A stretch of DNA of 38,766 nucleotides from JAUVAV01 sp965371665 (lineage in GTDB: Bacteria; Oederibacteriota; JAAXVQ01; JAUVAV01), in contig CBDUZI010000016.1 in assembly GCA_965371665.1 (NCBI GenBank), forward strand, positions 1-38,766. The letters are read 5' to 3'. Below the pieces are notes generated by a model. That model did no database searches. It was given only the letters and a program-made list of their open reading frames with translations, and was not told the origin of the DNA. The position numbers and the translations under genes were made by a program. Shown here piece by piece: positions 31,455 to 38,766 of the stretch. Every line of letters starts with the position of its first letter. Within the stretch, counting starts at the first letter, position 1.

Positions 31455-33002
31455 ATGCCTGAAACAGTAATAATATTTGACACTACTTTGCGGGATGGGG
31501 AGCAATCTCCCGGGGCCGGCCTGGATAGGAACCAAAAAGTGGAGATAGCCCGGGCTTTGGAAGCCTTGGGAGTGGATGTCATAGAGGCCGGATATCCCAT
31601 TTCTTCGCCTGGTGATTTTGAGGCAGTGCAGGCTGTGACCAAGGCAGTTAGAGAACCCGTAGTAGCGGGATTGGCCCGTTGCCAGAAGGCGGATATCAAG
31701 ACAGCTTGGCAGGCTCTGCAGAATGCCAGGCAGCCTCGAATTCACCTCTTTCTCTCAACCTCACCCTTGCATATGAAATACAAGCTGAAGAAAAGACCAG
31801 AGGAAGTAATGCGCATTGCGGCTGATATGACCCGTTATGCGTGTTCGCTTTGCCCGGATGTACAATTTTCGCCGGAGGATGCCACCCGTAGTGAGTTGCC
31901 ATTTCTGGCCCAGATTGTAGAAACCGTGATTCAGGCAGGAGCCGCGACCATCAATATTCCAGATACCGTAGGATATACTACGCCTGGGGAATTTGAGATT
32001 TTAATTCGCGAATTGTACGCTCGCGTTCCCAGCCTCCAGCAAACCATGGTTTCTGTGCATTGCCATAATGATCTGGGCATGGCCACAGCGAATTCTCTGG
32101 CTGCGATCCGCGGGGGCGCCCGCCAGGTAGAGTGTACCATAAACGGTCTGGGCGAACGCGCAGGTAACGCGGCGTTGGAAGAGGTTGTGATGGCCCTCAA
32201 GACCCGTGCGAAATTTTTTAGGGTACGGACCAATATTCAAACCCGGCAGATTGTGCGCGTATCCCGTCTGGTATCCACAGCCACGGGTATCGTGGTTCAG
32301 CCGAATAAGGCCATTGTGGGTGGTAATGCCTTTGCCCATGAAGCCGGAATCCACCAGGATGGGATCATTAAGAAGAGATTGACCTATGAAATTATGAATG
32401 CCAAGGATATTGGGCTTAAGGCAAACCGGCTGGTTTTAGGCAAGCATTCCGGCCGGCACGCCTTGGCCAAAAGGCTCCGGGAATTAGGCTGTCACCTGGG
32501 CGAAAAAGAATTCCCAGCTTTTTTCGGGCGCTTTAAGGAACTGGCGGATAAAAAGAAAGAGGTTTTTGATGAAGATTTATTGGCGCTAATGGAAGAGAGT
32601 ATAGGTGCGCCCAAGACGGTCTACACCTTGGAACACGTCCAGGCCTCTTCGGGAAGCGGCATGGTACCCACGGCCGCGGTCCGGCTGCTTAAAAAGGGGC
32701 AGGTGTTTCAGGGATCCGGGACTGGCGATGGCCCGGTGGACGCGGTGTATAAAACTATAGACGCTCTCTTGGGCCGGCAGCACAAATTGATCGGTTATGC
32801 GATTAAGGCCATTACCGGCGGAACCGATGCCCAGGGCGAGGTCGCAGTACAACTGGCCAGCCATGGCCGGGTGATTACCGGTCGGGGAGCGCATACTGAT
32901 ATTATTATTGCCTCGGCCAAGGCATATATTAATGCTTTAAACCGCCTGGAAGTAATGGAGAACAGGAAGGCACATGGCAAAAAAAAGACTTTATCGCAGT
33001 AA
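31455..33002 (+). CDS. leuA: 2-isopropylmalate synthase
   Basis: 515 residues. It condenses acetyl-CoA with 2-ketoisovalerate, committing carbon to leucine. The TIM barrel has FDTTLRDGEQSPGAG, the metal site HCHNDLGMATANS and GLGERAGNAALEEV. The C-terminal allosteric domain (about 390-500, LEHVQASSGSGMVPTAAVRL...GPVDAVYKTID) supports LeuA and leucine feedback over citramalate or homocitrate synthase, although CimA is a close relative. It begins 6 nt after the PssA-like gene, behind AAAGGG. A 183-bp gap with a repeat remnant separates it from leuC. Confidence 0.95.
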   Translation: MPETVIIFDTTLRDGEQSPGAGLDRNQKVEIARALEALGVDVIEAGYPISSPGDFEAVQAVTKAVREPVVAGLARCQKADIKTAWQALQNARQPRIHLFLSTSPLHMKYKLKKRPEEVMRIAADMTRYACSLCPDVQFSPEDATRSELPFLAQIVETVIQAGAATINIPDTVGYTTPGEFEILIRELYARVPSLQQTMVSVHCHNDLGMATANSLAAIRGGARQVECTINGLGERAGNAALEEVVMALKTRAKFFRVRTNIQTRQIVRVSRLVSTATGIVVQPNKAIVGGNAFAHEAGIHQDGIIKKRLTYEIMNAKDIGLKANRLVLGKHSGRHALAKRLRELGCHLGEKEFPAFFGRFKELADKKKEVFDEDLLALMEESIGAPKTVYTLEHVQASSGSGMVPTAAVRLLKKGQVFQGSGTGDGPVDAVYKTIDALLGRQHKLIGYAIKAITGGTDAQGEVAVQLASHGRVITGRGAHTDIIIASAKAYINALNRLEVMENRKAHGKKKTLSQ

Positions 33003-33040
33003 ATCCGACCGGATGCTGGCCGGAGTTCTGGCAGGACAGG

Positions 33041-33115
33041 CGCGTATCCAGTGACTTTTAAGCCTTTGAAAATCAAAGCCGCTGGATTCCCGCTAAAGGC
33101 ATGCGGGAATGACAT
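33041..33115. repeat. GTCAT...ATGAC repeat, partial copy 3
   Basis: It begins GCGTATCCAGTGACTTTTAA (as at 37853-37871) and continues GCCTTTGAAAATCAAAGCCGC to GCGGGAATGACAT, nearly identical to 8829-8881. The left end is missing. It fills the leuA-leuC gap. Confidence 0.7.
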
Positions 33116-33185
33116 GTTTGGTTTTACTTAAAGTGGTTTCCGCAACGGCTACCAACTGCAAAATTATGAAAGGAGTAGGTTGATT

Positions 33186-34484
33186 ATGCCGCAACCAATG
33201 ACAATCAGCGAGAAAATTCTGGCGCGGGCGGCCGGAAGGAAATTTGTTGCGCCGGGAGAGATGATTTTTGCCCGGCTGGATATCTGCCTGGGAAATGATA
33301 TTACCGCCCCCCTGGCAATCAAGGAATTCTACGCCAACGGCGGCAAGCGGGTTTTTGACCGCAAACGAGTGGCCTTAATCCACGATCATTTTACTCCCAA
33401 CAAGGATATTAAATCAGCCCAGCAGACCAAGATCCTGCGTGAATTCGCCCACGAGCAAAAATTAAAGTATTACTGGGACCAGGGAGAGTGCGGGGTTGAG
33501 CATGTCCTGCTGCCGGAGCAGGGAGTGGTAGTTCCCGGTGATTTAATCATAGGCGCGGACTCTCATACCTGCACTTATGGAGCCTTGGGAGCTTTTGCTA
33601 CGGGCGTGGGGTCCACGGACCTGGCAGCTGCCATGCTGACCGGCCGGGCCTGGTTCCGCGTGCCTTCCAGCATCAAGCTTATATTTAAAGGAAGGATGCC
33701 TAAGGACGTAACTGCCAAGGATTTAATCCTGCTGGCCATTGCGCGTCTGGGTGTGGACGGGGCCAATTATCGGGCCCTGGAATTCACGGGTCCGGTGATT
33801 TCCGGCCTGTCCATGGCCGGGCGTTTTACCATGAGTAATATGGCGATCGAAGCCGGGGGCAAAGCCGGACTGGTTGTGCCTGACGCTGTCACTAAGAAGT
33901 ATTCTAAGGGACGCGCCCAGCGTAAGCCGTGTTACTATGCCTCGGATGCAGGTGCGGTTTACGAAAGAGTGGAGGAATTCGAGATTAGCCGGCTGGAACC
34001 GCTGGTAGCCAGGCCTCATCTGCCATCCAATGTAGAACCGGTTTCCCGCCTGAAAAATATAGTTTTAGACCAGGCAGTAATCGGTTCGTGCACCAACGGC
34101 CGGATTGAGGATCTGCGCGAAGCAGCCAAGCTCTTAAAAGGCAAGCGGGTCAGTCCACGGGTTAGAACTATAATTTTTCCAGCTACGCCGGCAATCTGGA
34201 AGCAGGCGCTTAAGGAAGGGCTGATGGAAGTTTTCATCTCGGCCGGATGCATTATTTCGCCTCCGACCTGCGGACCCTGCCTGGGCGGGCACATGGGCGT
34301 TCTGGCAGAAGGCGAGCGCGCCGTAGCCACGACCAACCGGAATTTCGTGGGGCGTATGGGTCATACCAAGAGCGAAGTATATCTGGCCTCGCCCGGTGTA
34401 GCCGCAGCTTCAGCCATAAAAGGGCGCTTGGCGCTTCCGCAGGAAGTTCGCGGGGCGGATTGGAAAAAGGGAGTGAAAAAATGA
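33186..34484 (+). CDS. leuC: 3-isopropylmalate dehydratase, large subunit
   Basis: 432 residues, the shorter archaeal/anaerobe-type LeuC. With LeuD it isomerises 2- to 3-isopropylmalate. The aconitase signature GADSHTCTYGALGAFATGVGSTD is present. The 4Fe-4S ligands are in GSCTNGR and in PPTCGPCLGG. Homoaconitase is a possible alternative for this subfamily, but the leu context favours LeuC. The start ATG at 33186 has AGGAG 10 nt upstream; a TTG two codons earlier is closer to it and also possible. The stop overlaps leuD (ATGA). Confidence 0.95.
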   Translation: MPQPMTISEKILARAAGRKFVAPGEMIFARLDICLGNDITAPLAIKEFYANGGKRVFDRKRVALIHDHFTPNKDIKSAQQTKILREFAHEQKLKYYWDQGECGVEHVLLPEQGVVVPGDLIIGADSHTCTYGALGAFATGVGSTDLAAAMLTGRAWFRVPSSIKLIFKGRMPKDVTAKDLILLAIARLGVDGANYRALEFTGPVISGLSMAGRFTMSNMAIEAGGKAGLVVPDAVTKKYSKGRAQRKPCYYASDAGAVYERVEEFEISRLEPLVARPHLPSNVEPVSRLKNIVLDQAVIGSCTNGRIEDLREAAKLLKGKRVSPRVRTIIFPATPAIWKQALKEGLMEVFISAGCIISPPTCGPCLGGHMGVLAEGERAVATTNRNFVGRMGHTKSEVYLASPGVAAASAIKGRLALPQEVRGADWKKGVKK

Positions 34485-34975
34485 AATTTCAAGGTAAAAC
34501 CTACAAATTCGGGGATAATGTCAACACTGACGAGATTATTCCGGCACGCTATCTGAATACCAGCGATCCCCAAGAACTCGCGGCCCACGTGATGGAAGAC
34601 GCGGATCCCGGTTTCCCCGGCCTGGTAAAACCGGGAGATATTGTAGTGGCAGGAAGCAACTTTGGCTGCGGCTCTTCCCGCGAGCACGCGCCCTTGGCTC
34701 TGAAGACCGCGGGCGTGGCATGCATAGTAGCCGCAAGTTTTGCCCGGATTTTCTACCGCAATGCCTTTAATATCGGGCTGCCTATCCTGGAATGTCCGGA
34801 TGCTGCTTCTGAAATTCAGGCTGGGCAGGAAATAGCCATTGACGCCGGCCAGGGAATAATCAAGAACCTGAGCACGGGTAAAATCTATCAGGTTGCGCCC
34901 ATCCCGTCTTTTATGCAGGAACTGGTCGCAGCCGGAGGATTGATGGAGTATGTGAAGAAGAATTTAACCGCTTAA
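34481..34975 (+). CDS. leuD: 3-isopropylmalate dehydratase, small subunit
   Basis: 164 residues, the standard length of the short LeuD type. The swivelling domain has the substrate-recognition loop DNVNTDEIIPARYLNT and the signature GSNFGCGSSREHAPLALK. The start at 34481 overlaps the leuC stop and gives the family's N-terminus (MKFQGKTYKFGDNVNTD); earlier in-frame codons lie within leuC. leuB would be expected next but is absent; lexA follows convergently after 34 nt, with no clear terminator. Confidence 0.96.
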   Translation: MKFQGKTYKFGDNVNTDEIIPARYLNTSDPQELAAHVMEDADPGFPGLVKPGDIVVAGSNFGCGSSREHAPLALKTAGVACIVAASFARIFYRNAFNIGLPILECPDAASEIQAGQEIAIDAGQGIIKNLSTGKIYQVAPIPSFMQELVAAGGLMEYVKKNLTA

Positions 34976-35009
34976 AGCTTGTGGGAAGAGAGACAGGAGA
35001 GAGTGAAAA

Positions 35010-35618
35010 TCAGCGTTTTTGCATCCGGCGCAGAACACCGATGACAATACCCTGGATACGCAGGTCTCCGGCCTCGACATAAATCGGCTGCATTCCCGTG
35101 TTGGAGGGCTGGAGCCGAATACGGCCGGCTTCGCAATAGAAGCGCTTGACAGTCGCTTTGTTTTCGATTAGCGCCACCACAATCTCGCCGTTTTCTGCCT
35201 GGCTGCGTTTTTCCACGATGATGTGATCACCATCCACGATGTGGTCCCCGATCATGGAATCGCCCTTGACGCGCAAGACAAAAGTCTCATGGTTTCCCAG
35301 CATTTCCTCAGGCAACACCATACTCTCAGGATGTTCCAGAGCTTCAATGGGTGAGCCGGCCGCTACCCGGCCCAGCAGCGGTACTTCCCGGGCACGCGGC
35401 GGCTCGTCCGGTGGTTTTAATGTAACATGGCGGGCACGCCCGTCCTCCCGGCTAAGCGCTCCTTTCTCCTCCAGCGTTTTGAGATGTTTATGCACCGTGG
35501 CAACCGAGGAGAGGCCGAAGTGCTCGCCAATCTCGCGCAAGGTTGGAGCATAGCCATGAGTATGGATATAGGTTTGCACAAAATCCAGGATTTGTTTCTG
35601 TTTGCGGGTTAATACCAC
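35010..35618 (-). CDS. lexA: LexA SOS repressor
   Basis: 202 residues. The N-terminal winged HTH (LTRKQKQILDFVQTYIHTHGYAPTLREIGEHFGLSS) is linked to an S24 peptidase-like domain. The cleavage site is A87-G88, the catalytic Ser S121 (GDSMIG) and the Lys K158 (ATVKRFY). RecA filaments would trigger self-cleavage and derepress DNA repair genes. The GTG start is backed by AAGGAGG 8 nt upstream. The promoter is visible, but only a half-site (CGAAC) of the Gram-positive-like LexA box is nearby, so the local operator sequence is unclear. No imuB/dnaE2 genes are adjacent. Confidence 0.96.
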   Translation of the reverse strand: MVLTRKQKQILDFVQTYIHTHGYAPTLREIGEHFGLSSVATVHKHLKTLEEKGALSREDGRARHVTLKPPDEPPRAREVPLLGRVAAGSPIEALEHPESMVLPEEMLGNHETFVLRVKGDSMIGDHIVDGDHIIVEKRSQAENGEIVVALIENKATVKRFYCEAGRIRLQPSNTGMQPIYVEAGDLRIQGIVIGVLRRMQKR

Positions 35619-35634
35619 CTTGCCACCTCCTTAC

Positions 35635-35664
35635 AATATTTGCCATTTGTTCGCATTGTGTCAA
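35635..35664 (-). promoter_or_regulatory. lexA promoter
   Basis: On the minus strand a consensus TTGACA (35664-35659) is followed after 18 nt by AATATT (35640-35635). Between them is CGAACAAATGGC, which has only one half of a CGAAC-N4-GTTCG type operator. The rest of 35665-35753 holds a short fragment of the ATGAC repeat. Confidence 0.5.
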
Positions 35665-35753
35665 GCGATATTTCGTAAAAGATTCGCTCTGCCACCGAGC
35701 GAGAATGACATAATCGGCATATTGGGCCGTAAAATGAGTAGTGAGGACCGGAA

Positions 35754-37043
35754 TCATACCCCCAGCTTGATTACCACTTTGGTCCCGGCGCCCGGCTTAC
35801 TCTCGATATTTATGGATCCCCCGTGGGCTTCGATGATGCGTTTGCAAATACTCAGGCCCAGGCCGAATCCGCCGGTGGCTTTGGAGCGGGAAGGATCAAC
35901 GCGATAGAAGGGCTCGAAAATAAAAGGCAGGTCTTTTTCCGGGATTCCGATGCCGTCGTCCTGGATCGTAATCAGGGCCTGCGATTTATATTCCTCCAGG
36001 GTTAATTGAATAGGTTTACTGTCAGGCCGGGAGTACTTAATCGCGTTTTCTATAACATTCTCCAGGACCGTTTTTATCTGCGGAGAATCAATCGGAAGGT
36101 TGATGTCATGACTTTCCGCTGTGAAGACTACGCCCGGCGGGCGCGTTTGATGGTTTTTGACGACATTTTTTATTAGTGGGCTCAAGTTGGCCGGTGTTTT
36201 GTCCGGGTTCCAATTGAGGTTGTCCCATTTGCCGGCTTCCAATATTTTATTGATTAGCAGTTCCATTTCTTTCACGTCATCTTCCAGGGTCTCTTTATTT
36301 TCATTAGCCGGAAGAAGTTCCAGGGCGACTTTCATGCGGGTTAAAGGCGAACGGATTTCGTGACTGATATCCATCAATATCTGGTCTTTGGCCTTGATCA
36401 TTTCCCGAAGCCTTTTGGTCATCTGATTGAATGATTGGGCCAACTTGCCCAGTTCATCCTTGCGGCGGACACGGATTTCGTGATGCAAGTCGCCCCGGCT
36501 CAGGGCCTGGACGCCGTGATTTAATAACACCAGGGGTTTTAATATCCACTTAATCCATAACCAGGCGCTAAAAAAGATAAGGGCCAGCAGCAGGATTAGT
36601 CCAATCACAAATTCTTCCGGGAGGTCTACCGCGGTTTTGAAGTTCGGATGGAATAAATATTTGCCATGATCCCGGGAAACCACGATATAGGCCGGAGGGT
36701 GTCTTTTCCCATAGCGTTGGTTGTTTTTTTCGGCCTGGGCCAGGCTGATTAAATCCGGCGAAGTAGTCCAGCGGTTCTGCGCGCCTTCGTATCGGATATC
36801 AAAAAAATAATTTTCAGAAATGGCCTGGGCTTTATTGAAATCCGGAGGGGAGCCTAAATCCTCGATCAGGTAATTGATATAGGCCACCATGTTTTTCTTA
36901 AAAGGACTTTCCGTGCGATGATGAATAATGAACTTGAAAAAAATGCCCACCGAAAATATTACGGCCAAACCTGTGAGTAAAACCACCACGAGTAGTTGTA
37001 GAAATATGGACCCGTGAAATTCATTGCGAACGCCGGGTTTCAT
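35754..37043 (-). CDS. Membrane sensor histidine kinase (CpxA/EnvZ-type)
   Basis: 429 residues. Membrane helices at about 13-40 and 145-168 flank a periplasmic sensor of about 100 residues with no recognised fold. HAMP (about 164-217) is followed by HisKA with H228 (DISHEIRSPLTRMK). The ATPase domain has the N-box (N333), DDGIGIP (362-368), FEPFYR and GGFGLGLS (391-398), so it should be active. The start codon directly abuts the stop of the response regulator gene, so the pair is coupled. With the Spy/CpxP-like lipoprotein upstream it looks like an envelope-stress system. Confidence 0.94.
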   Translation of the reverse strand: MKPGVRNEFHGSIFLQLLVVVLLTGLAVIFSVGIFFKFIIHHRTESPFKKNMVAYINYLIEDLGSPPDFNKAQAISENYFFDIRYEGAQNRWTTSPDLISLAQAEKNNQRYGKRHPPAYIVVSRDHGKYLFHPNFKTAVDLPEEFVIGLILLLALIFFSAWLWIKWILKPLVLLNHGVQALSRGDLHHEIRVRRKDELGKLAQSFNQMTKRLREMIKAKDQILMDISHEIRSPLTRMKVALELLPANENKETLEDDVKEMELLINKILEAGKWDNLNWNPDKTPANLSPLIKNVVKNHQTRPPGVVFTAESHDINLPIDSPQIKTVLENVIENAIKYSRPDSKPIQLTLEEYKSQALITIQDDGIGIPEKDLPFIFEPFYRVDPSRSKATGGFGLGLSICKRIIEAHGGSINIESKPGAGTKVVIKLGV

Positions 37044-37736
37044 TTACACTTCCTCGTCAATGAAAATATAGCCGGTTCCCCGGATGGTCTTGATAAACCT
37101 GGGTTTCCTGGGGTCATCCGACAGCTTTTGCCGCAAGCGGCTGATTAGAACATCTATCGAACGATTGTAGGCTTCCCACTCCAGGCCGCGCATTCTGTCC
37201 AGTAATTGATCCCGGTTAAAAACCTGGCCGGGTGATTTTATAAATACCGCCAGGATTTCAAACTCCATAGTGGTCAGATTCAAGAGCTTTTTTCCCAGCC
37301 GGGCTTCGTGACGAATAAGATTCAATGTGAAATGCCTGGTTTTTAAGGCGTGGGAATGATTGCCTTGCCGGTTTCGGCCTCTTCGTAGGATGCTCTGGAG
37401 GCGGGCCACTAATTCGCGGGGTTCGAATGGTTTGGGCAGGTAATCGTCAGCGCCCAATTCCAGGCCGATCACGCGGTCCGTGACTTCGCCCCGCGCGGTA
37501 AGCATGATAATGGGAATGGCATAATTCTCGCGGATGGCTTTACATACCTCAAAGCCATTTTTATCAGGCAGCATAACATCCAGAATAATGATATCCGGAA
37601 GCTGTTGGCGAATTTGCTTGAGACCTGATTGCGGATGGGTAACGGCGGTTACTTTAAAATTATATTTGGATAAATAAGTTTTTAATAAGAGGTTGAGTTT
37701 TTGGTCGTTATCAATAATCAGGACTGTTTTGCTCAT
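37044..37736 (-). CDS. OmpR/CpxR-type response regulator
   Basis: 230 residues. The receiver has the acidic pocket D9/D11, phosphoacceptor D53 (ILDVMLPD), the Thr in MLTARG and the Lys in PKPFEP. The DNA-binding domain (about 135-228) is an OmpR-type winged helix with TTMEFEIL and SIDVLISRLRQKL, ending RGTGYIF. The start at 37736 is preferred over an upstream in-frame codon: GGAG lies 9 nt before it and the extra 33 residues would come from repeat DNA. The histidine kinase gene follows with no gap. A likely binding site upstream of the Spy/CpxP-like gene is listed separately. Confidence 0.94.
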   Translation of the reverse strand: MSKTVLIIDNDQKLNLLLKTYLSKYNFKVTAVTHPQSGLKQIRQQLPDIIILDVMLPDKNGFEVCKAIRENYAIPIIMLTARGEVTDRVIGLELGADDYLPKPFEPRELVARLQSILRRGRNRQGNHSHALKTRHFTLNLIRHEARLGKKLLNLTTMEFEILAVFIKSPGQVFNRDQLLDRMRGLEWEAYNRSIDVLISRLRQKLSDDPRKPRFIKTIRGTGYIFIDEEV

Positions 37737-37830
37737 CTTAAATAGCTCCGTTGGGATCAAATCGTTTCTGCGGCGGAAAGGCAAATTTCGGCTGATTTGC
37801 CCCTGGGAGCCTGAGCATTTAGTGCATTTT

Positions 37831-37979
37831 GTCATACCCGCATGTAGTAAGCGGGTATCCAGTGACTTTTAAATTCTTTTTAAAATCAAAGCCTCTGGAT
37901 TCCTGCCTGTCCTGCCAGTCCTGGATGATTTTGTCCAGGGGATGGTTTAGTCCAGGGATAAAAGCATTCGGGAATGACA
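37831..37979. repeat. GTCAT...ATGAC repeat, copy 4, with tandem CTGGAT...GTCCAG modules
   Basis: It starts GTCATACCCGCATG, includes GCGGGTATCCAGTGACTTTTAAA and AAATCAAAGCC, and ends TCGGGAATGACA. It carries CTGGATGATTTTGTCCAGG (37921-37939) and a second, related GATGGTTTAGTCCAGGG immediately after. This fills most of the 315-bp gap between the Spy/CpxP-like and regulator genes; nothing else is recognised there. Confidence 0.75.
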
Positions 37980-38051
37980 ACCTTAAAAAACCCGACTAAT
38001 TGCTCAAGCTCCTATCCGGTCACCCCGGCACAATTTCAGGCCGGCCCGGCT

Positions 38052-38519
38052 CTATTTATCATGATGAAACTTGCCGAAATGATTATGAAATTTTTCCAAT
38101 TTTCCAACCAGCTTCTGTCGCTGCGCCGGAGTAAGTATGGCATGAAATTCAGCAAATTTCGATATAAAATATTTCTTCATTCCAGAATGGTTTTCGTGCT
38201 GTTGTTCGAAAAGTTGGTTAAGCGTTGTTTCATCAATTTGATCGCTTAGGAGTTGCGCTTTAATGGCATCGTGCATCTGTTCGCGCTCAGGCCTGGGTTT
38301 TTTGTGGTGGGTTAAGATATCCTGCTTGATACTCGCCAATTTGATTTTTTGCGATTCATCCAATTTTAATTCCCTGGCTATTTTTTTTGCAATCCAATCC
38401 GCCCGTTTTTCCGGTGATCCGAAGAAAAACTTGCCCGGGTGATGGGGGCCGCAGCCTGTAAGCATAAACCCTCCGGTTAAAATTAATATTGCCAGACCTG
38501 CCAGTACTAATGTTTTCAT
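38052..38519 (-). CDS. Spy/CpxP-like periplasmic lipoprotein
   Basis: 155 residues. The signal peptide ends at the lipobox LTGC (C23). The mature part is helical and charged, with two LTxxQ-type motifs, LDESQ (53-57) and LTPAQ (129-133), the hallmark of the CpxP/Spy family. The C-terminus is His-rich (HNHFGKFHHDK), so metal binding is possible. Members are ATP-independent chaperones or feedback inhibitors of the CpxA kinase. Soluble forms are usual; here it is predicted to be acylated. AAAGGAGGAAGG precedes the ATG. It is on the same strand as, and upstream of, a CpxR/CpxA-like pair, whereas E. coli cpxP is divergent. Confidence 0.85.
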   Translation of the reverse strand: MKTLVLAGLAILILTGGFMLTGCGPHHPGKFFFGSPEKRADWIAKKIARELKLDESQKIKLASIKQDILTHHKKPRPEREQMHDAIKAQLLSDQIDETTLNQLFEQQHENHSGMKKYFISKFAEFHAILTPAQRQKLVGKLEKFHNHFGKFHHDK

Positions 38520-38561
38520 CGTTCCTTCCTCCTTTTAATGAATTTTTTAGCTTCTGGATAA

Positions 38562-38613
38562 ACCATAGCAAATCAAGATTAACGGAGTATTTCAGGAATG
38601 TAATAATTTGTAA
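38562..38613 (-). promoter_or_regulatory. Putative activated promoter with CpxR-like direct repeat
   Basis: The direct repeat TGTAA-N5-TGTAA (38599-38613, plus-strand reading) equals GTAA-N6-GTAA, close to the GTAAA-N5-GTAAA site of CpxR. Downstream on the minus strand is an extended -10, TGC-TATGGT (38570-38562), with no good -35, as at activator-dependent promoters. The repeat would be centred about 51 nt upstream of the inferred start. Confidence 0.5.
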
Positions 38614-38648
38614 CTAGGAGTTTGAGCATGTAGTCGGTTTTTCAGGTT

Positions 38649-38680
38649 GTCATTCCCGAATGTTTCAATCGGGAATCGTG
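38649..38680. repeat. GTCAT repeat fragment
   Basis: GTCATTCCCGAATGTTTCAATCGGGAAT contains a CCCGA/TCGGG pair and belongs to the GTCAT...ATGAC family. It is truncated on the right. Confidence 0.5.
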
Positions 38681-38726
38681 CGCCTCACCCAGCCAAACGA
38701 GGGTAAGCGTTAAATTAACCACATAT

Positions 38727-38766
38727 CCCCCTCTCCCCGCAGAAATGTGGGGAGAGGGTTGGGGTG
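38727..38766. repeat. Palindromic repeat at window end
   Basis: CCCTCTCCCC (38729-38738) pairs with GGGGAGAGGG (38749-38758), loop GCAGAAATGT. It may continue past the window edge. Confidence 0.5.

Noticed and set aside
35640..35664. A full SOS box at the lexA promoter
   Set aside because: Only one half-site (CGAAC) is present; no matching GTTCG half or other complete LexA operator is seen at the expected spacing.
37737..37835. N-terminal extension of the OmpR-type regulator
   Set aside because: The 33 extra residues lack similarity to receivers, partly come from repeat-adjacent DNA, and a well-spaced GGAG precedes the internal ATG at 37736.

Overview
The window looks like a chromosomal segment of an uncultured, strictly anaerobic, diderm (Gram-negative type) bacterium. 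Signs of two membranes are lipobox signal peptides, beta-barrel proteins with aromatic C-termini and a Spy/CpxP-like periplasmic protein. Signs of anaerobic life are a complete NAD-linked trimeric [FeFe] hydrogenase and an IlvD of the E. coli-like [4Fe-4S] type. I cannot assign a phylum: the FlgD-like Ig module behind a Thr/Pro linker, the PorV-like protein and the Big_5-like lipoprotein recall candidate phyla known mainly from metagenomes, but this is a weak inference. I see no phage, IS transposase or CRISPR array.

Layout. 0.2-3.0 kb (+): SPFH/prohibitin-like protein, single-domain receiver, secreted FlgD-Ig protein, RfbC epimerase, then (after a MITE-like repeat) an FmdB-type zinc ribbon. 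3.1-8.6 kb (-): class II aldolase followed by hydB-hydA-hydC, whose products should couple NADH and ferredoxin oxidation to H2 formation (or the reverse). 9.1-13.5 kb (+): three envelope proteins (PorV-like, beta-barrel, lipoprotein) ending at a strong terminator. 13.6-17.8 kb (+): der-plsY-gpsA-HU/IHF-merR, overlapping or nearly so, then two tRNA-Pro genes amid tRNA 3'-end fragments. 17.9-24.3 kb (+): YjbH-like protein, acylphosphatase, a sigma factor with an AT-hook-like basic tail, apt, tRNA-Arg, PHP phosphoesterase, TPR membrane protein, spmA-spmB, LD-carboxypeptidase and tRNA-Ala. 24.6-35.0 kb (+): an amidohydrolase, then ilvD-ilvB-ilvN-ilvC-(pssA-like)-leuA-leuC-leuD. These give the common branched-chain pathway plus the leucine branch, except leuB and the transaminase, which are not in the window. 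35.0-38.5 kb (-): lexA and a Cpx-like set (Spy/CpxP-like lipoprotein, OmpR-type regulator, histidine kinase).

Interesting points. The PssA homologue between ilvC and leuA keeps the family's alignment but has lost most of the CDP-alcohol phosphotransferase catalytic motif. IlvC has an altered cofactor loop that suggests NADH use. HydB carries an additional degenerate thioredoxin-like domain. A GTAA-N6-GTAA direct repeat lies upstream of the Spy/CpxP-like gene. Non-coding DNA is filled with at least three families of palindromic repeats. One is a 169-194 bp element with 10-bp terminal inverted repeats, present in both orientations, and an interchangeable hairpin module occurs in two of the families. 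No single wholly new system is obvious; the degenerate PssA and the modular repeats are the best leads.
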